This document shows positions 34,736 to 43,702 of a stretch of DNA of 64,000 nucleotides, piece after piece. The notes beneath the pieces are model-generated. The model did not search any database. It was not told the DNA's origin and saw only the letters and a program-made list of their open reading frames with translations. The position numbers and the translations under genes are program-made. The stretch's first letter is position 1. Each line of letters opens with the position of its first letter. This DNA is from Myxococcota bacterium (GTDB lineage Bacteria; Myxococcota_A; UBA796), in NCBI GenBank assembly GCA_029251165.1, contig JAQXDW010000007.1:226845-290844 (forward strand), read 5' to 3'.

Positions 34736-35578
34736 TCACAGAGAACCATCAGCCCTCTCGGGCGGTCTGCCCGGTGGCATGGGTTCTTCGGGCTCTCCGC
34801 GGACCTGCGCGGGGCAGACTTCCTCTACAGCCCCGCGCCTCTTCTTCACCAGACGCCGGATTCGCGCCAGCTCTGGAGAGGTCACTCCGGTGGACTCCGC
34901 CTGGACGAGGGACTGCTCCGCAGCGTCGAGCCAGGAGAGCACCGCCGGAGCGGTCTCTGCACAGCGCTCGGGGTCTTCCAGGCCAGCGGTTCGCACAACC
35001 AGACCGTGAGCACGGAGAACCCAGAGCATCGACCGGTAGCGTACCGGAGTGTCCGGCAGGACGAGGGCCTCCTCAATAAGGCCCAGCGCATCCTCGACCC
35101 GATCCAGGCGCATCAGCACCCTGGCAAGCCCCAGGCGATACTCCGCCTCCTCGGGAAACCGGGTGACCAGGAGGCGGTACCGCTCCTCGGCATCCGTCAT
35201 TCGCCCGGCGAGCATGTCGTGGAGCGCGAGGCTCGCGATCACGCCGGGGTTGTCTGGATCGAATTCCTGCGCCTTGAGGAGCATCGAGCGCGCCAGCGGG
35301 AGGTTGTCGTCGGCAGTCGCCACGCTCGCCCGACCACGCAGGCAGTCTCCGCTGGTCGGCATCAGCTCCAGGCAGCGATCAAACGCGCTGGCTGCTGCCT
35401 CTCGCTGCCCGGCGAGCAGGTAGGTCCAGCCGAGCCCGTCGAGGGCCGCAATGTCTTCGGCATCTCGCTCCAGCGCGGCACGAAATGACCCCTCGGCAGC
35501 GGCGAGGTCGTGGACATTCAGTGCAGCCCGCCCCTCCTCGACGGGACTCCGACAGCCGATCAGAAGCAGCGAAAGCAT
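34736..35578 (-). CDS. TPR lipoprotein
   Basis: The ATG directly follows the stop of the NtrC-type regulator gene. A very short leader with a lipobox (LSLLLIGCRS) is followed by five or so TPR units over residues ~15-200 (DLAAAEGSFRAALERDAEDIAALDGLGWTYLLAG; QREAAASAFDRCLELMPTSGDCL). The product could be a pilotin-like or scaffold protein of the type IV pilus system, as PilF/Tgl is a TPR lipoprotein needed for the secretin. Its position between the regulator and the pilin operon supports that idea, but sequence identity with PilF/Tgl was not tested. Confidence 0.72.
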   Translation of the reverse strand: MLSLLLIGCRSPVEEGRAALNVHDLAAAEGSFRAALERDAEDIAALDGLGWTYLLAGQREAAASAFDRCLELMPTSGDCLRGRASVATADDNLPLARSMLLKAQEFDPDNPGVIASLALHDMLAGRMTDAEERYRLLVTRFPEEAEYRLGLARVLMRLDRVEDALGLIEEALVLPDTPVRYRSMLWVLRAHGLVVRTAGLEDPERCAETAPAVLSWLDAAEQSLVQAESTGVTSPELARIRRLVKKRRGAVEEVCPAQVRGEPEEPMPPGRPPERADGSL

Positions 35579-36958
35579 TCAGTCCTCAAGCTCATAGTCG
35601 CGGATCTTGTAGACCAGGGTCTTGTAGCTGATCTCCAGCAACCTCGCGGCCTGGGAGCGGTTGCGTCCGGTCTTCTCGAGGGCCGCGATGATGAGCGCGC
35701 GCTCCAGCGCGGCAGTCCGACGCTTGATGGAGAGATCGTCCGAGTCAAGCGTCGGCGGCGGCTCGGGCTCATCCGTGGAGATCGGCGGCAGCTCCGACAG
35801 CGCGATCAGCTCGCTGCGCGCCATCAGGACGCCATACTCCAGGGCATTTTCCAGCTGCCGGACGTTGCCCGGCCAGCTCCCAGCCACCAGCGCACGCATC
35901 GCCTCATCGGTGGTGCCGACGACCCGACGCCCCAGGCGCTCGGCGGCGCGGTGGATGAGGGACGCTGTCAGCAGGGGGATGTCCTCCCTTCGCTCTCGCA
36001 GCGGCGGCAGGCGAACCCGCACCACGTTGAGTCGGTAGAAGAGGTCGCTGCGAAACCGTCCCTCTGTGACTGCGGTGTCGAGATCGGCGGCGGTGGCAGC
36101 CACGACCCGTACGTCGACCGCGACATCCCGATCTCCGCCGATGCGGCGCACGCGCCCATCCTCCAGAACCCTGAGCAGCCGCGTCTGTAGCGGGAGGGGC
36201 ATGTCCCCGATTTCGTCGAGCAGCAGGGTCCCGCCGTCGGCCTGCTCGAACAAGCCAGCCCGAGATCGGTGGGCTCCAGTGAATGCGCCGCGCTCATGTC
36301 CGAACAGCTCGCTCTCCAGGAGGCTCTCCGGGAGCGCCGCACAATTTATCGGAACAAACGGCTGAGAAGCGCGGGGAGAGAGGGTGTGCAGGGCGTGAGC
36401 CATCAGCTCCTTCCCGGTACCCGACTCCCCAGTGAACAGCACCGTGGTCGGGTACGCAGCCACCTTTCCCACCACCGCCATCACCTCCTGCGCTGCTGGA
36501 GAGCGCCCGATGAAGCCGGCGAGGGTGTGGCTGGACTGGATCTGCTGGCGGAGGGTGCGGTTCTCATCGAGCAGTCGCTCCCGCTCGGTGATGCGCTCCA
36601 GGCAGATGCGGATCTCGTCGATGCGAAACGGCTTGGTGATGTAGTCGCATGCGCCGCGACGCAGGCACTCCATCGCGGTGTCGGTGGTGCCATATGCGCT
36701 CATCATCACCACCCGCAGGGCACGCTCGGACACCGCCTCTAAGAAAGCGAGACCGTCCATGTTGGGCATGCGGATGTCGCACATCACCACCCGAACCTCC
36801 GGGTGAGCATCGAGCTGCGCCACGCCGTCTGCTCCGTCGGACGCTTCGATGACCCGGTAGCCGCTGCGCTCCAGGATCATGCGGAGCAGGTGACGCAGCG
36901 ACTCCTCGTCGTCGATCACCAGCACAGAAAGATCTGTGAGGTCTGTCGGTTCAGTCAT
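35579..36958 (-). CDS. NtrC-family sigma-54-dependent response regulator
   Basis: I use the ATG at 36958; an upstream Met at 36997 would overlap the divergent gene. The 459-residue protein has a receiver domain ([14 protein letters not shown]; phospho-acceptor Asp in [13 protein letters not shown]; Lys in ITKPF), an AAA+ sigma-54 activator domain (Walker A GESGTGKE, the GAFTGA loop, Walker [19 protein letters not shown]) and a Fis-type HTH ([23 protein letters not shown]). All elements needed for activation are intact. No histidine kinase is encoded nearby. By location it is a PilR-like candidate activator of the sigma-54 promoter at 34632-34648. It is divergent from a glycosyltransferase gene, 37 bp apart. 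Confidence 0.92.
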   Translation of the reverse strand: MTEPTDLTDLSVLVIDDEESLRHLLRMILERSGYRVIEASDGADGVAQLDAHPEVRVVMCDIRMPNMDGLAFLEAVSERALRVVMMSAYGTTDTAMECLRRGACDYITKPFRIDEIRICLERITERERLLDENRTLRQQIQSSHTLAGFIGRSPAAQEVMAVVGKVAAYPTTVLFTGESGTGKELMAHALHTLSPRASQPFVPINCAALPESLLESELFGHERGAFTGAHRSRAGLFEQADGGTLLLDEIGDMPLPLQTRLLRVLEDGRVRRIGGDRDVAVDVRVVAATAADLDTAVTEGRFRSDLFYRLNVVRVRLPPLRERREDIPLLTASLIHRAAERLGRRVVGTTDEAMRALVAGSWPGNVRQLENALEYGVLMARSELIALSELPPISTDEPEPPPTLDSDDLSIKRRTAALERALIIAALEKTGRNRSQAARLLEISYKTLVYKIRDYELED

Positions 36959-36995
36959 GGGGGTTGAGTGTACAGCCCGGGGTAGCCTCTCGGAC

Positions 36996-38291
36996 ATGGC
37001 ACGCCCCCTCCGGATCCTCTACCTCAGCCATGGCTACCCTCCTCTGGAGCGCGCTGGGACTGAGCAGCACGCCCGGACGGTCGCGGAGGGAATGGCGGCA
37101 CGAGGTCACGCTGTCGCAGTGCTGGCAGCGACCCGTGCACCAGGGCGCCCGCAGTACAGCACGATGCAGGGATCACACGGCGGTGTCGCGCTCACCCGGC
37201 TCGTCAACAACGTGCCGACCCGCCCGCTGGCGGACGGCGAGATCGACCGTGCGGTGGAGCAGGTCGTGGCCGCGCTCGTGGAGCAGCACCAGCCCGATCT
37301 CGTCCACCTCCAGCACGTCGCCTTTCTCTCCGCCGGGCTGCGGTTCTCTGTGCCGACGGTGCTCACCCTGCACGATGCCTGGGGGTGGTGCGCATCGGGC
37401 GGAACGGAGCTGCTGGGAGACGGTCAGCGATGTCCTGGGCCGACACCCTCAGGGTGCGCACACTGCTACTCACTGTGGCGACCTGTCCCCACCCCTGCGG
37501 CGCGCACGCTGCTGAGAGTGGCGGGGGCCGTCTCGCCCATCCTCGCTCCAGAGCGACTGCATCGCCTCTGGTCACGACTGCCCGCCCGGCTCCGCAGGCC
37601 GATCGCAACAGAGGGCCACCGGGCACCTGAGCCACCATCGGCTGCTGCGCACCGCAATGCCAGCCTGATGAGCTTTCTTCGCGCCGCTGATCTCCGGATC
37701 GCCCCCTCTCGCTACCTCGCGCAGCGGGCGGAGTCTCAAGGAACCGGACCGGTCGCGGTCGTTCCCCACGGCATCCCTCCGCTCGCGGATGGAAACGACG
37801 ACACGAGTGATTACCTTCTTTTTCTCGGCACGATCAGTCACCACAAGGGCCCTGACGTGGTGGTCGAGGCCTGGCGCAGGGCAATCCCAGACGGCTCGCC
37901 AGGACTGCGGCTCCACGGACCGATCTCAGATCCCGCCATGGCGCGGGGACACCCCGTGGGCCCAGTGCTGGATCGGGCAGGAGTCGCGACAGCGTTGGCG
38001 AGCGCACGTGCGCTGGTGATGGGCTCGCGCTGGGCGGAGAACGCGCCGCTGGTCATCCTGGAGGCCCGCGCCGCCGGCTGCCCAGTGATCGCGCCCAACA
38101 TCGGTGGGATCCCAGAGCTTGTCGAGGAGGGCGTCGACGGCTGGCTGTACCCGGTGGGGGATGTCGGAGCCCTGTCTGAGCGGATCACTCGCCTGCTGTC
38201 TGCCCCTCCCCTCACCCCACGACCGCCGCGCGACGTCGCTGAGATGCTGGATGCCCTGGAGGTGCACTATCGCGCCCTGGTGACCGGATGA
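36996..38291 (+). CDS. Family 4 glycosyltransferase
   Basis: The ATG at 36996 (MARPLRILYLSHGYPP) is the natural N-terminus; earlier in-frame codons overlap the divergent regulator. The 431-residue GT-B enzyme has the N-terminal GGTE-like loop (ERAGTEQHARTVAEGMAARGH), a Cys-rich insertion (CPGPTPSGCAHCY) often seen in GT4 enzymes, and the C-terminal donor site EX7E in WAENAPLVILEARAAG. It should transfer a sugar from a nucleotide donor to a polysaccharide or surface acceptor; the sugar cannot be predicted. The next GT4 gene overlaps it by 4 bp. Confidence 0.88.
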   Translation: MARPLRILYLSHGYPPLERAGTEQHARTVAEGMAARGHAVAVLAATRAPGRPQYSTMQGSHGGVALTRLVNNVPTRPLADGEIDRAVEQVVAALVEQHQPDLVHLQHVAFLSAGLRFSVPTVLTLHDAWGWCASGGTELLGDGQRCPGPTPSGCAHCYSLWRPVPTPAARTLLRVAGAVSPILAPERLHRLWSRLPARLRRPIATEGHRAPEPPSAAAHRNASLMSFLRAADLRIAPSRYLAQRAESQGTGPVAVVPHGIPPLADGNDDTSDYLLFLGTISHHKGPDVVVEAWRRAIPDGSPGLRLHGPISDPAMARGHPVGPVLDRAGVATALASARALVMGSRWAENAPLVILEARAAGCPVIAPNIGGIPELVEEGVDGWLYPVGDVGALSERITRLLSAPPLTPRPPRDVAEMLDALEVHYRALVTG

Positions 38292-39544
38292 GGATCGCCT
38301 GTGTTCTGCACGGCTGGCCTGCCGAAGAGATGGGCGGAACAGGACTGTACGTCGCAGCACTGTGCGCAGCGCTGAGCGCAGGCGGCCACGACGTCGTCTC
38401 GATCACACCTGGAGTCGGCCCCCTGGGAATCATCCGGGAATCCGGACACGTCCGGCTGCAGGCTCCCGCACCCGTCCGGTTCGAGGAGACCTGGCGCCGT
38501 CGGGCGCTGGACGGACTGCTCGCGGCCTGGCTCCGTCAGTGGCGACCAGACGTGCTGCACATCCACCACCTCTCCGGGCTGTCCACTGGACTCATCACGG
38601 TGGCCAGACGCGCCGGCGTGAGGGTGGTGCTCACCCTGCACGACTACGCACTTCCCTGCGCACGTGGACAGCTGATCAATCGGGACCTGCTTCCCTGCCC
38701 GGGTCCCAGCCCCGGCCGGTGTGCGCCCTGCCTCTCCGAGCACCTGCGGCTCGACCCGCTCTCCGGTGCAATCGGAAGCCTCTTGACACGGTGGCCGGCG
38801 CTGCGACGCGCCGCGCGCGAGCAGGTCGGCACCCTCGCCCCTCCCCCACATGCAGCGGCCCGCATCACCGATCGACTGCGGAGCGTCTCGGCCGCCCTCT
38901 CTGCGGTGGACGTCCTGCTCTCTCCATCGAATGACCTCGCCACACGGTTCCGGGACCTCGGCCTGCCCACACCACGCGTCCTCCCGCTGCCCCTGATTCG
39001 ACCGGTCCCGCCTGCCCCCGCGGCCCCCGATGGCCCCGTCCGCTTCCTGTTCGCCAGCAGCGTCATCCCGACCAAGGGTCCCCACCTGCTCGCCGAGGCC
39101 TTCTCAGGGCTCTCTCCGGGGTGTGCGCAGCTCACAATCGCAGGACCGACACCAGTCATGGACGGGCAGACCGGCTTCATCGATGACCTCGACGCGCGTC
39201 TCGCTGCGATCCCGGAGGCACAGCGCCTCGGTGCGGTCGATGCGTCGAGGGTTCCCGCCCTGCTGGCGGCCCACGATGTCCTGGTCCTGCCCTCGCTTTG
39301 GCCAGAGAACAGCCCACTGATCGTTCGGGAGGCTGCCGCTGCAGGGCTTCCGGTCATTGTCTCGGAGCAGGGCGGCTCTGGAGAGCTCGTGCCAGAGGCC
39401 CGCCGGGTCATGGGAGGAGACATCGACGGGCTGAAGATGGCGATGGCTGCAGAGGTCTCGCTCGGACGCCGGCGCCTCAAGCCGATGGTCTGGCCGACGC
39501 CTGAGGAGCACGCGTCACAGCTAACGGCAGAGGTCTACCGATAG
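38288..39544 (+). CDS. Family 4 glycosyltransferase
   Basis: A 418-residue GT-B enzyme similar in plan to its upstream neighbour: MRIACVLHGWPAEEMGGTGLYVAALCAALSAGGH at the N-terminus, a Cys-bearing insertion (CPGPSPGRCAPC), and EX7E in WPENSPLIVREAAAAG. The start overlaps the preceding stop (ATGA). The pair are likely paralogues acting one after the other on the same glycan. No flippase or polymerase gene is adjacent, so the product (exopolysaccharide, lipopolysaccharide or protein glycan) is open. Confidence 0.88.
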   Translation: MRIACVLHGWPAEEMGGTGLYVAALCAALSAGGHDVVSITPGVGPLGIIRESGHVRLQAPAPVRFEETWRRRALDGLLAAWLRQWRPDVLHIHHLSGLSTGLITVARRAGVRVVLTLHDYALPCARGQLINRDLLPCPGPSPGRCAPCLSEHLRLDPLSGAIGSLLTRWPALRRAAREQVGTLAPPPHAAARITDRLRSVSAALSAVDVLLSPSNDLATRFRDLGLPTPRVLPLPLIRPVPPAPAAPDGPVRFLFASSVIPTKGPHLLAEAFSGLSPGCAQLTIAGPTPVMDGQTGFIDDLDARLAAIPEAQRLGAVDASRVPALLAAHDVLVLPSLWPENSPLIVREAAAAGLPVIVSEQGGSGELVPEARRVMGGDIDGLKMAMAAEVSLGRRRLKPMVWPTPEEHASQLTAEVYR

Positions 39545-39583
39545 TGCAATGCAGATCGTAGATGTTCAAGGTAGAACCTCACG

Positions 39584-40495
39584 GTGATTGCTGCGCTACT
39601 CGTACTGCTGCTCCCGACCGCTGATGCGGGTGTCCAGCGCTGTGTTGAGTGCTGCCAGGAGCAAGGGCTCGCCAGCTGTCCGACTCGCATACGGGTGGTC
39701 GGCGAGGGCAGCGCGGTCAGCCGCGAGGGTGCTGCCTGGCGGGTGAACGGTCTGTGGTGGCTGGACTGTGAGCGCGGAGCCTCCTTTGAGCCTGGGGCCA
39801 CTGTGGCGCTCGATCACGCGCCATCCGATGGCGAGATCATCCGACTGGCCTCGCCGCCGGAGACGGTCCGCTGCTACTCCAGACACTGCGGCATACCGGC
39901 CGGGGTCTGCATCATCGAGAACGCAGGGGTCTTCCAGCTTCTTCGATGCACCGACGCTCAGCCGCTGAGCACCGTGGAGATGGGCCGGGCCAGCCTCTCC
40001 GCTCCCCTGAACCCGACAGCCCCCCTCCCGCCCGCCGTCACGCCCCTGCCGGAGACCACCGGCAGGATCACCGCCTCTCTGAGACTTCCTGATGCCCCGG
40101 TCGAGCGCTGCGACACGTCAGCGGTCGTCGCAGCCGAGGCCCGCCGTCGGATCAGCCTGGGCGACATCGCCCGCGCCCAGGCCGATCTGGATGGCAGCAT
40201 GAAGGAGTACTTGGCAGCACTGGCAATGGATCGCTGCAGCGCACTGGCCTGGGCGGCGCTCGGACAGACCGCCCTCCAGGGAGACCGACCAGCAGAGGCC
40301 ATCCAGGCACTCCAGATCGCCACCCAGCTTCAGCCAGATCATTACGCCGCATACACTAATCTGGGGCAAGCCTTAGAGCGTCTCGGACAGCTCGACCGGG
40401 CCTCAATCGCCTACGGAGAGGCGCTGTCCATCCAGCCCTCTCACACTCCAGCAGCCCATGGGCTCGCCCGTGTTCGAGCCCGCCTGTACCGGTAA
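39584..40495 (+). CDS. Secreted Cys-rich and TPR protein
   Basis: The start is GTG, giving a signal peptide (MIAALLVLLLPTADAG) on a 303-residue protein. The mature N-terminal part is Cys-rich (RCVECCQEQGLASCP; CYSRHCGIPAGVC), suggesting disulfides and export. A Pro-rich linker (~140-165) leads to a TPR domain (~185-300: ALAWAALGQTALQGDRPAEAIQALQIATQLQPDHYAAYTNLGQALERLGQ). No known family for the N-terminal domain. It may belong with the glycosyltransferase genes or with the following beta-solenoid gene, from which a promoter-like element separates it. Confidence 0.68.
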   Translation: MIAALLVLLLPTADAGVQRCVECCQEQGLASCPTRIRVVGEGSAVSREGAAWRVNGLWWLDCERGASFEPGATVALDHAPSDGEIIRLASPPETVRCYSRHCGIPAGVCIIENAGVFQLLRCTDAQPLSTVEMGRASLSAPLNPTAPLPPAVTPLPETTGRITASLRLPDAPVERCDTSAVVAAEARRRISLGDIARAQADLDGSMKEYLAALAMDRCSALAWAALGQTALQGDRPAEAIQALQIATQLQPDHYAAYTNLGQALERLGQLDRASIAYGEALSIQPSHTPAAHGLARVRARLYR

Positions 40496-40520
40496 GGCCC
40501 GTGGCCACGCATGCGCAGGA

Positions 40521-40550
40521 TTGACCGGTCTGGGCTGCTGGCTGTAGTAT
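40521..40550 (+). promoter_or_regulatory. Sigma-70-type promoter candidate
   Basis: TTGACC (40521-40526) and TAGTAT (40545-40550) are separated by 18 bp and lie 34 bp upstream of the beta-solenoid gene start. The -35 box matches consensus at five of six positions and the -10 at four of six. Confidence 0.5.
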
Positions 40551-40583
40551 GTGGCCAACCCCACGCCCCGTTTGAGGTCCATC

Positions 40584-42152
40584 ATGAGCAAGCTTTCCTC
40601 CTTTATTGTCCCTGCTGGGCTCGTCTTTGAGCAGGGTAAAGACGGACTGTCGATCGAGCATCAGGGAGATATTATTCTCCACAGCACCCTCGGCCTGCCC
40701 CTGAGGCGGATCCGCTCCGTCAAGGGTGACATTGAGCTGCATGTTGACGCCGAGAACCTCGCTGAGTTGTCTGCACGCGGAAGCGTTCGAGTCCACGGTG
40801 CAATCACCGCCACCCGCATCGCCGCCGACCGCATTGAGATCCACGGTGATGCCCTGGTCGACCAGCTGGAAGCCGGCGCCGGCGGCCTCCACATCGACGG
40901 CAACACACTCGCCAATGAGATCCGGTCCGCCGGCACAGTCGAGGTCACCGGCAACGCAGAGGCAGACAGTCTCTATGCCGGAGGCGATCTGACCGTCAGC
41001 GGCATCACGCAGGCAGATCTCATCTCCACCGAGAGCGGCAACATCAACCTCGCCGGCGTCACCGCTCAGGCCATCGCCAGCGGCGGCGATCTCACCATCA
41101 ACGGAAACCTGCGGGTCGACGAAGCGACCGCCACTTCCGGCACCCTGAGCACCTTCGGCACGGTCACCGCGAAGCTCCTTCGCGCTGGAAACATCGCCCT
41201 CAGCGGCAAGAGCACCACCGCCAGCACCATCCAGGGACTCTCCGCAATCCGAGTCTCCAGTCGTCGAATTCGCTCTGACATCCTCATCGCGCCCAGTGTG
41301 CACATCGCTCCAGAAGTCTCTGGAAAGATCACAGTGGTCGAGACCCACAGCGAGTCTGGTCCCAACTCCGTCAAGGGCTGCCTGCGGCTTGCGGACCTGG
41401 AGGAGTTCGGAGTCGATACCTCCAGCTACCTCGCAGATCGCAACCTCTCCCCCCTCGGCGAGCCCGATGAAGCTCCCGTCGTCAAGGAAGGCGCCGGAGA
41501 GGCCATCATCGAGCCGGAAGAAGACGAAGACGAAGACGAAGACGAAGACGAAGACGAAGACGAGGTCGCTCCTGGCGCAGACCACGAGAGTCTCGATCAG
41601 GACATGGAGATCGAGCCATACACCACCGAGCAGCTGGAGGATGCACTCCAGCTGGGGTCCCCCCCCATTCCCATCGAGGCCCTCGATGATGACTTCTCGG
41701 GGCTCAGCACCGGAGGGGGCTTCGACGTCAGTGACTCCTCCGCTGTAGACGTTGAAAAAGACGATGCCGAGGTCGCGATCGAAGATGACGGCGAGATCAG
41801 TGACCTCGCGGATCTGGACCTGTCTCCTCTTGAAGACAGCGACAGCATCGCAGAGGTGTTCGACGTCGAAGATGACAAGCCCGTGCTTGAGGTCGAAGAC
41901 GAGGACCCGCTCTATACCCAGCTCTGTGACACCATCAGCCAGATCGAGGTCTGCTATGAGGACAGCGAGCTGCCCCCGGCGGTCACACAGCTGCGCGAGC
42001 TCACCGAAGCTCGAAACTACATCACCATCCGTGATGACATCACCAACATCTGGCATCAGCTCTTGAAGTTCCACCAGAATCGTGGGCTCCGGATCCAGCC
42101 GCAGGTCACCACGACCTTCAACACAATCAACACCCTGGTCCGAAAGATTTAG
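40584..42152 (+). CDS. Bactofilin-like beta-solenoid protein with acidic region
   Basis: The ATG at 40584 follows a GAGG ribosome-binding site; an upstream Met overlaps the promoter-like element. Residues ~35-270 of the 522-residue protein are a regular beta-solenoid of short turns with alternating hydrophobic residues (ARGSVRVHGAITATRIAADRIEIHG; AGGDLTVSGITQADLISTESGNINLAG), as in bactofilins or FapA/DUF342 proteins, though much longer than a ~150-residue bactofilin. Next comes a Glu-Asp alternating run, then an acidic low-complexity region and a conserved-looking helical C-terminus (DTISQIEVCYEDSELPPAVTQLREL). There is no signal peptide, so it is cytoplasmic, possibly a polymer-forming scaffold. 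Confidence 0.68.
   Translation: MSKLSSFIVPAGLVFEQGKDGLSIEHQGDIILHSTLGLPLRRIRSVKGDIELHVDAENLAELSARGSVRVHGAITATRIAADRIEIHGDALVDQLEAGAGGLHIDGNTLANEIRSAGTVEVTGNAEADSLYAGGDLTVSGITQADLISTESGNINLAGVTAQAIASGGDLTINGNLRVDEATATSGTLSTFGTVTAKLLRAGNIALSGKSTTASTIQGLSAIRVSSRRIRSDILIAPSVHIAPEVSGKITVVETHSESGPNSVKGCLRLADLEEFGVDTSSYLADRNLSPLGEPDEAPVVKEGAGEAIIEPEEDEDEDEDEDEDEDEVAPGADHESLDQDMEIEPYTTEQLEDALQLGSPPIPIEALDDDFSGLSTGGGFDVSDSSAVDVEKDDAEVAIEDDGEISDLADLDLSPLEDSDSIAEVFDVEDDKPVLEVEDEDPLYTQLCDTISQIEVCYEDSELPPAVTQLRELTEARNYITIRDDITNIWHQLLKFHQNRGLRIQPQVTTTFNTINTLVRKI
41520..41561 (+). repeat. Hexanucleotide (GAAGAC) tandem repeat
   Basis: Seven perfect copies of GAAGAC encode an alternating Glu-Asp run in the beta-solenoid protein. 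Copy-number changes would stay in frame, altering the length of the acidic linker without disrupting the gene. Confidence 0.9.
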
Positions 42153-42191
42153 AGCGTCCCAGACCTCTCCAGCTTGTGCGCTGGTGATGGA

Positions 42192-42223
42192 GGCGGCTCC
42201 GGGGATTCTCGGGGCTGCCTTTT
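42192..42223 (+). terminator. Probable Rho-independent terminator
   Basis: GGCGGCTCC (42192-42200) pairs with GGGGCTGCC (42211-42219) using two G-T wobbles, followed by TTTT. It lies about 40 bp after the beta-solenoid gene. Confidence 0.65.
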
Positions 42224-42352
42224 CGCTTATTCAGGCCCACACACTGTCGAGAAGCACAAGCCGACAGAACCTTGACGCCCACAATCTTTGCAGCCATTGG
42301 GCCGGCTCGGTAGACTGTGCCATCCACATCCTGCCCGCCAGCGGAGCAAACC

Positions 42353-43678
42353 ATGAACCGCGCGATCCTTCTGATGTTGCTCGGAACCGGCTGCAACCAG
42401 TACGAGTACTTCAACATCGCCGGCTATGTTCAGGCCGACTACTCCAATGATGCCGACGTCATCTTCGTCATCGACAACTCTCAGTCGATGGTTGATGAGT
42501 CTGCGTCTCTGGCGCTGAACTTCAACGCCTTCATCCAGACACTGACCAGCGAAGACGGTGCGGCCCAGAACACCGACGGCCTCTCCGACGCGGTCAGCAA
42601 CACCATCGACGCCTCTCAGGAGCGCGGTCGGTACATCGACTACCAGCTCGGCATCACCACCACGACCGCCAAGCTCATCGGCGGTGACAGCACCGGCCTG
42701 GAGCCGGGTGAAGGAGGCTGGCTGCTGGGCGACCCCACCATCATCTCCAAGTGGGATCCAGACGTCGAGGATGCCTTCCGCCGCAACCTGCTGTGCGAGG
42801 CCACCTACTGGGATGAGGACGAGGTCCCCAGCGACCTCTCCTATGTCTGCGGCGACGAGCCCGATCAGATCACCCAGGAGTACCTCGACTGCGAGTGCGG
42901 TCTCGGTGAGTGGGAAGGCAACGCCGGCTCTGGCGACGAGGAGCCCCTCGAGGCTGCGCTGCTGGCGCTGTGCCGCTCGGTGGACAGCCCGCCCGAGCTC
43001 TGCTTTGAGGGAGACGCCGAGCACTCCTTCACCAGCGCAGACATCAATTCCAACAACACCGCCGACCGCCAGCTCCTCCGAGAAGACGCCACCACAGTCG
43101 TGGTCATCGTCGGTGATGAGGGAGACGACTCCTGGCGTCTGCCTGAGGGTGAGGAAACCCCGGACACCTACATCGATGCCTTCGCAGAATTCGAGCGTCC
43201 GATCCGCATGGTCACCATCGGCCCCAACTACAACGATGACGACGGCAGCTTCCCCTGCAACTCTGGTGGTGCGCAGACCTGGATGGTCGAGCGCCTCCAG
43301 GCCATGGCCGACGAGACCAACGGCTTCTTCGCGCCGCTCGAGGAGCAGATCAACGGCGACTGCGAGCAGGCGGACTTCGCCGAGTATCTCGCGGAGCTGG
43401 GACAGCTCATCAACAACCTCCTGACGGCCTTTCAGCTGCAGTCCATCCCAGACATCGAGACCATTCGAGTCTACGTCGATGGCCTGGAGGTCAGCGCCGC
43501 GGCGGAGACCGACGTCATTGATCCCGATGCCGACACCCTTGAGTACACCCGCGGCTGGTCCTACGACTCCGCGCAGAACGCCGTGGCGTTCTGGGGCGAA
43601 AACGTGCCCGACTACAACCAAGACGTCCGCATCTACTACCGCCCGCTGGTCGGCAAGCCCCGCGAGCTCCCCTTTTAA
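42353..43678 (+). CDS. VWA-domain lipoprotein
   Basis: Starting at the ATG at 42353 gives a leader with a lipobox (MLLGTGCNQY). The 441-residue protein carries a von Willebrand A domain with an intact MIDAS (DVIFVIDNSQSMVDE) near residue 40 and a typical later strand (TVVVIVGDEGDDSW, near residue 255). There are several Cys pairs in the mid region (CDCECGLGEW). The C-terminal ~100 residues are beta-rich (ETIRVYVDGLEVSA; VRIYYRPLVGKPREL). VWA lipoproteins of this type are common in Myxococcota; the ligand is not known. An outer-membrane barrel gene follows after 24 bp. Confidence 0.8.
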   Translation: MNRAILLMLLGTGCNQYEYFNIAGYVQADYSNDADVIFVIDNSQSMVDESASLALNFNAFIQTLTSEDGAAQNTDGLSDAVSNTIDASQERGRYIDYQLGITTTTAKLIGGDSTGLEPGEGGWLLGDPTIISKWDPDVEDAFRRNLLCEATYWDEDEVPSDLSYVCGDEPDQITQEYLDCECGLGEWEGNAGSGDEEPLEAALLALCRSVDSPPELCFEGDAEHSFTSADINSNNTADRQLLREDATTVVVIVGDEGDDSWRLPEGEETPDTYIDAFAEFERPIRMVTIGPNYNDDDGSFPCNSGGAQTWMVERLQAMADETNGFFAPLEEQINGDCEQADFAEYLAELGQLINNLLTAFQLQSIPDIETIRVYVDGLEVSAAAETDVIDPDADTLEYTRGWSYDSAQNAVAFWGENVPDYNQDVRIYYRPLVGKPRELPF

Positions 43679-43702
43679 TTTAACCTCGAGCCCCTGAATC
43701 AG

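Noticed and set aside
40356..42074. A 572-codon minus-strand frame opposite the beta-solenoid gene
   Set aside because: The plus-strand product has a regular solenoid and good start context; the antisense product is an artefact of the repetitive codons, including a long alternating Val-Phe run from the hexamer tract.
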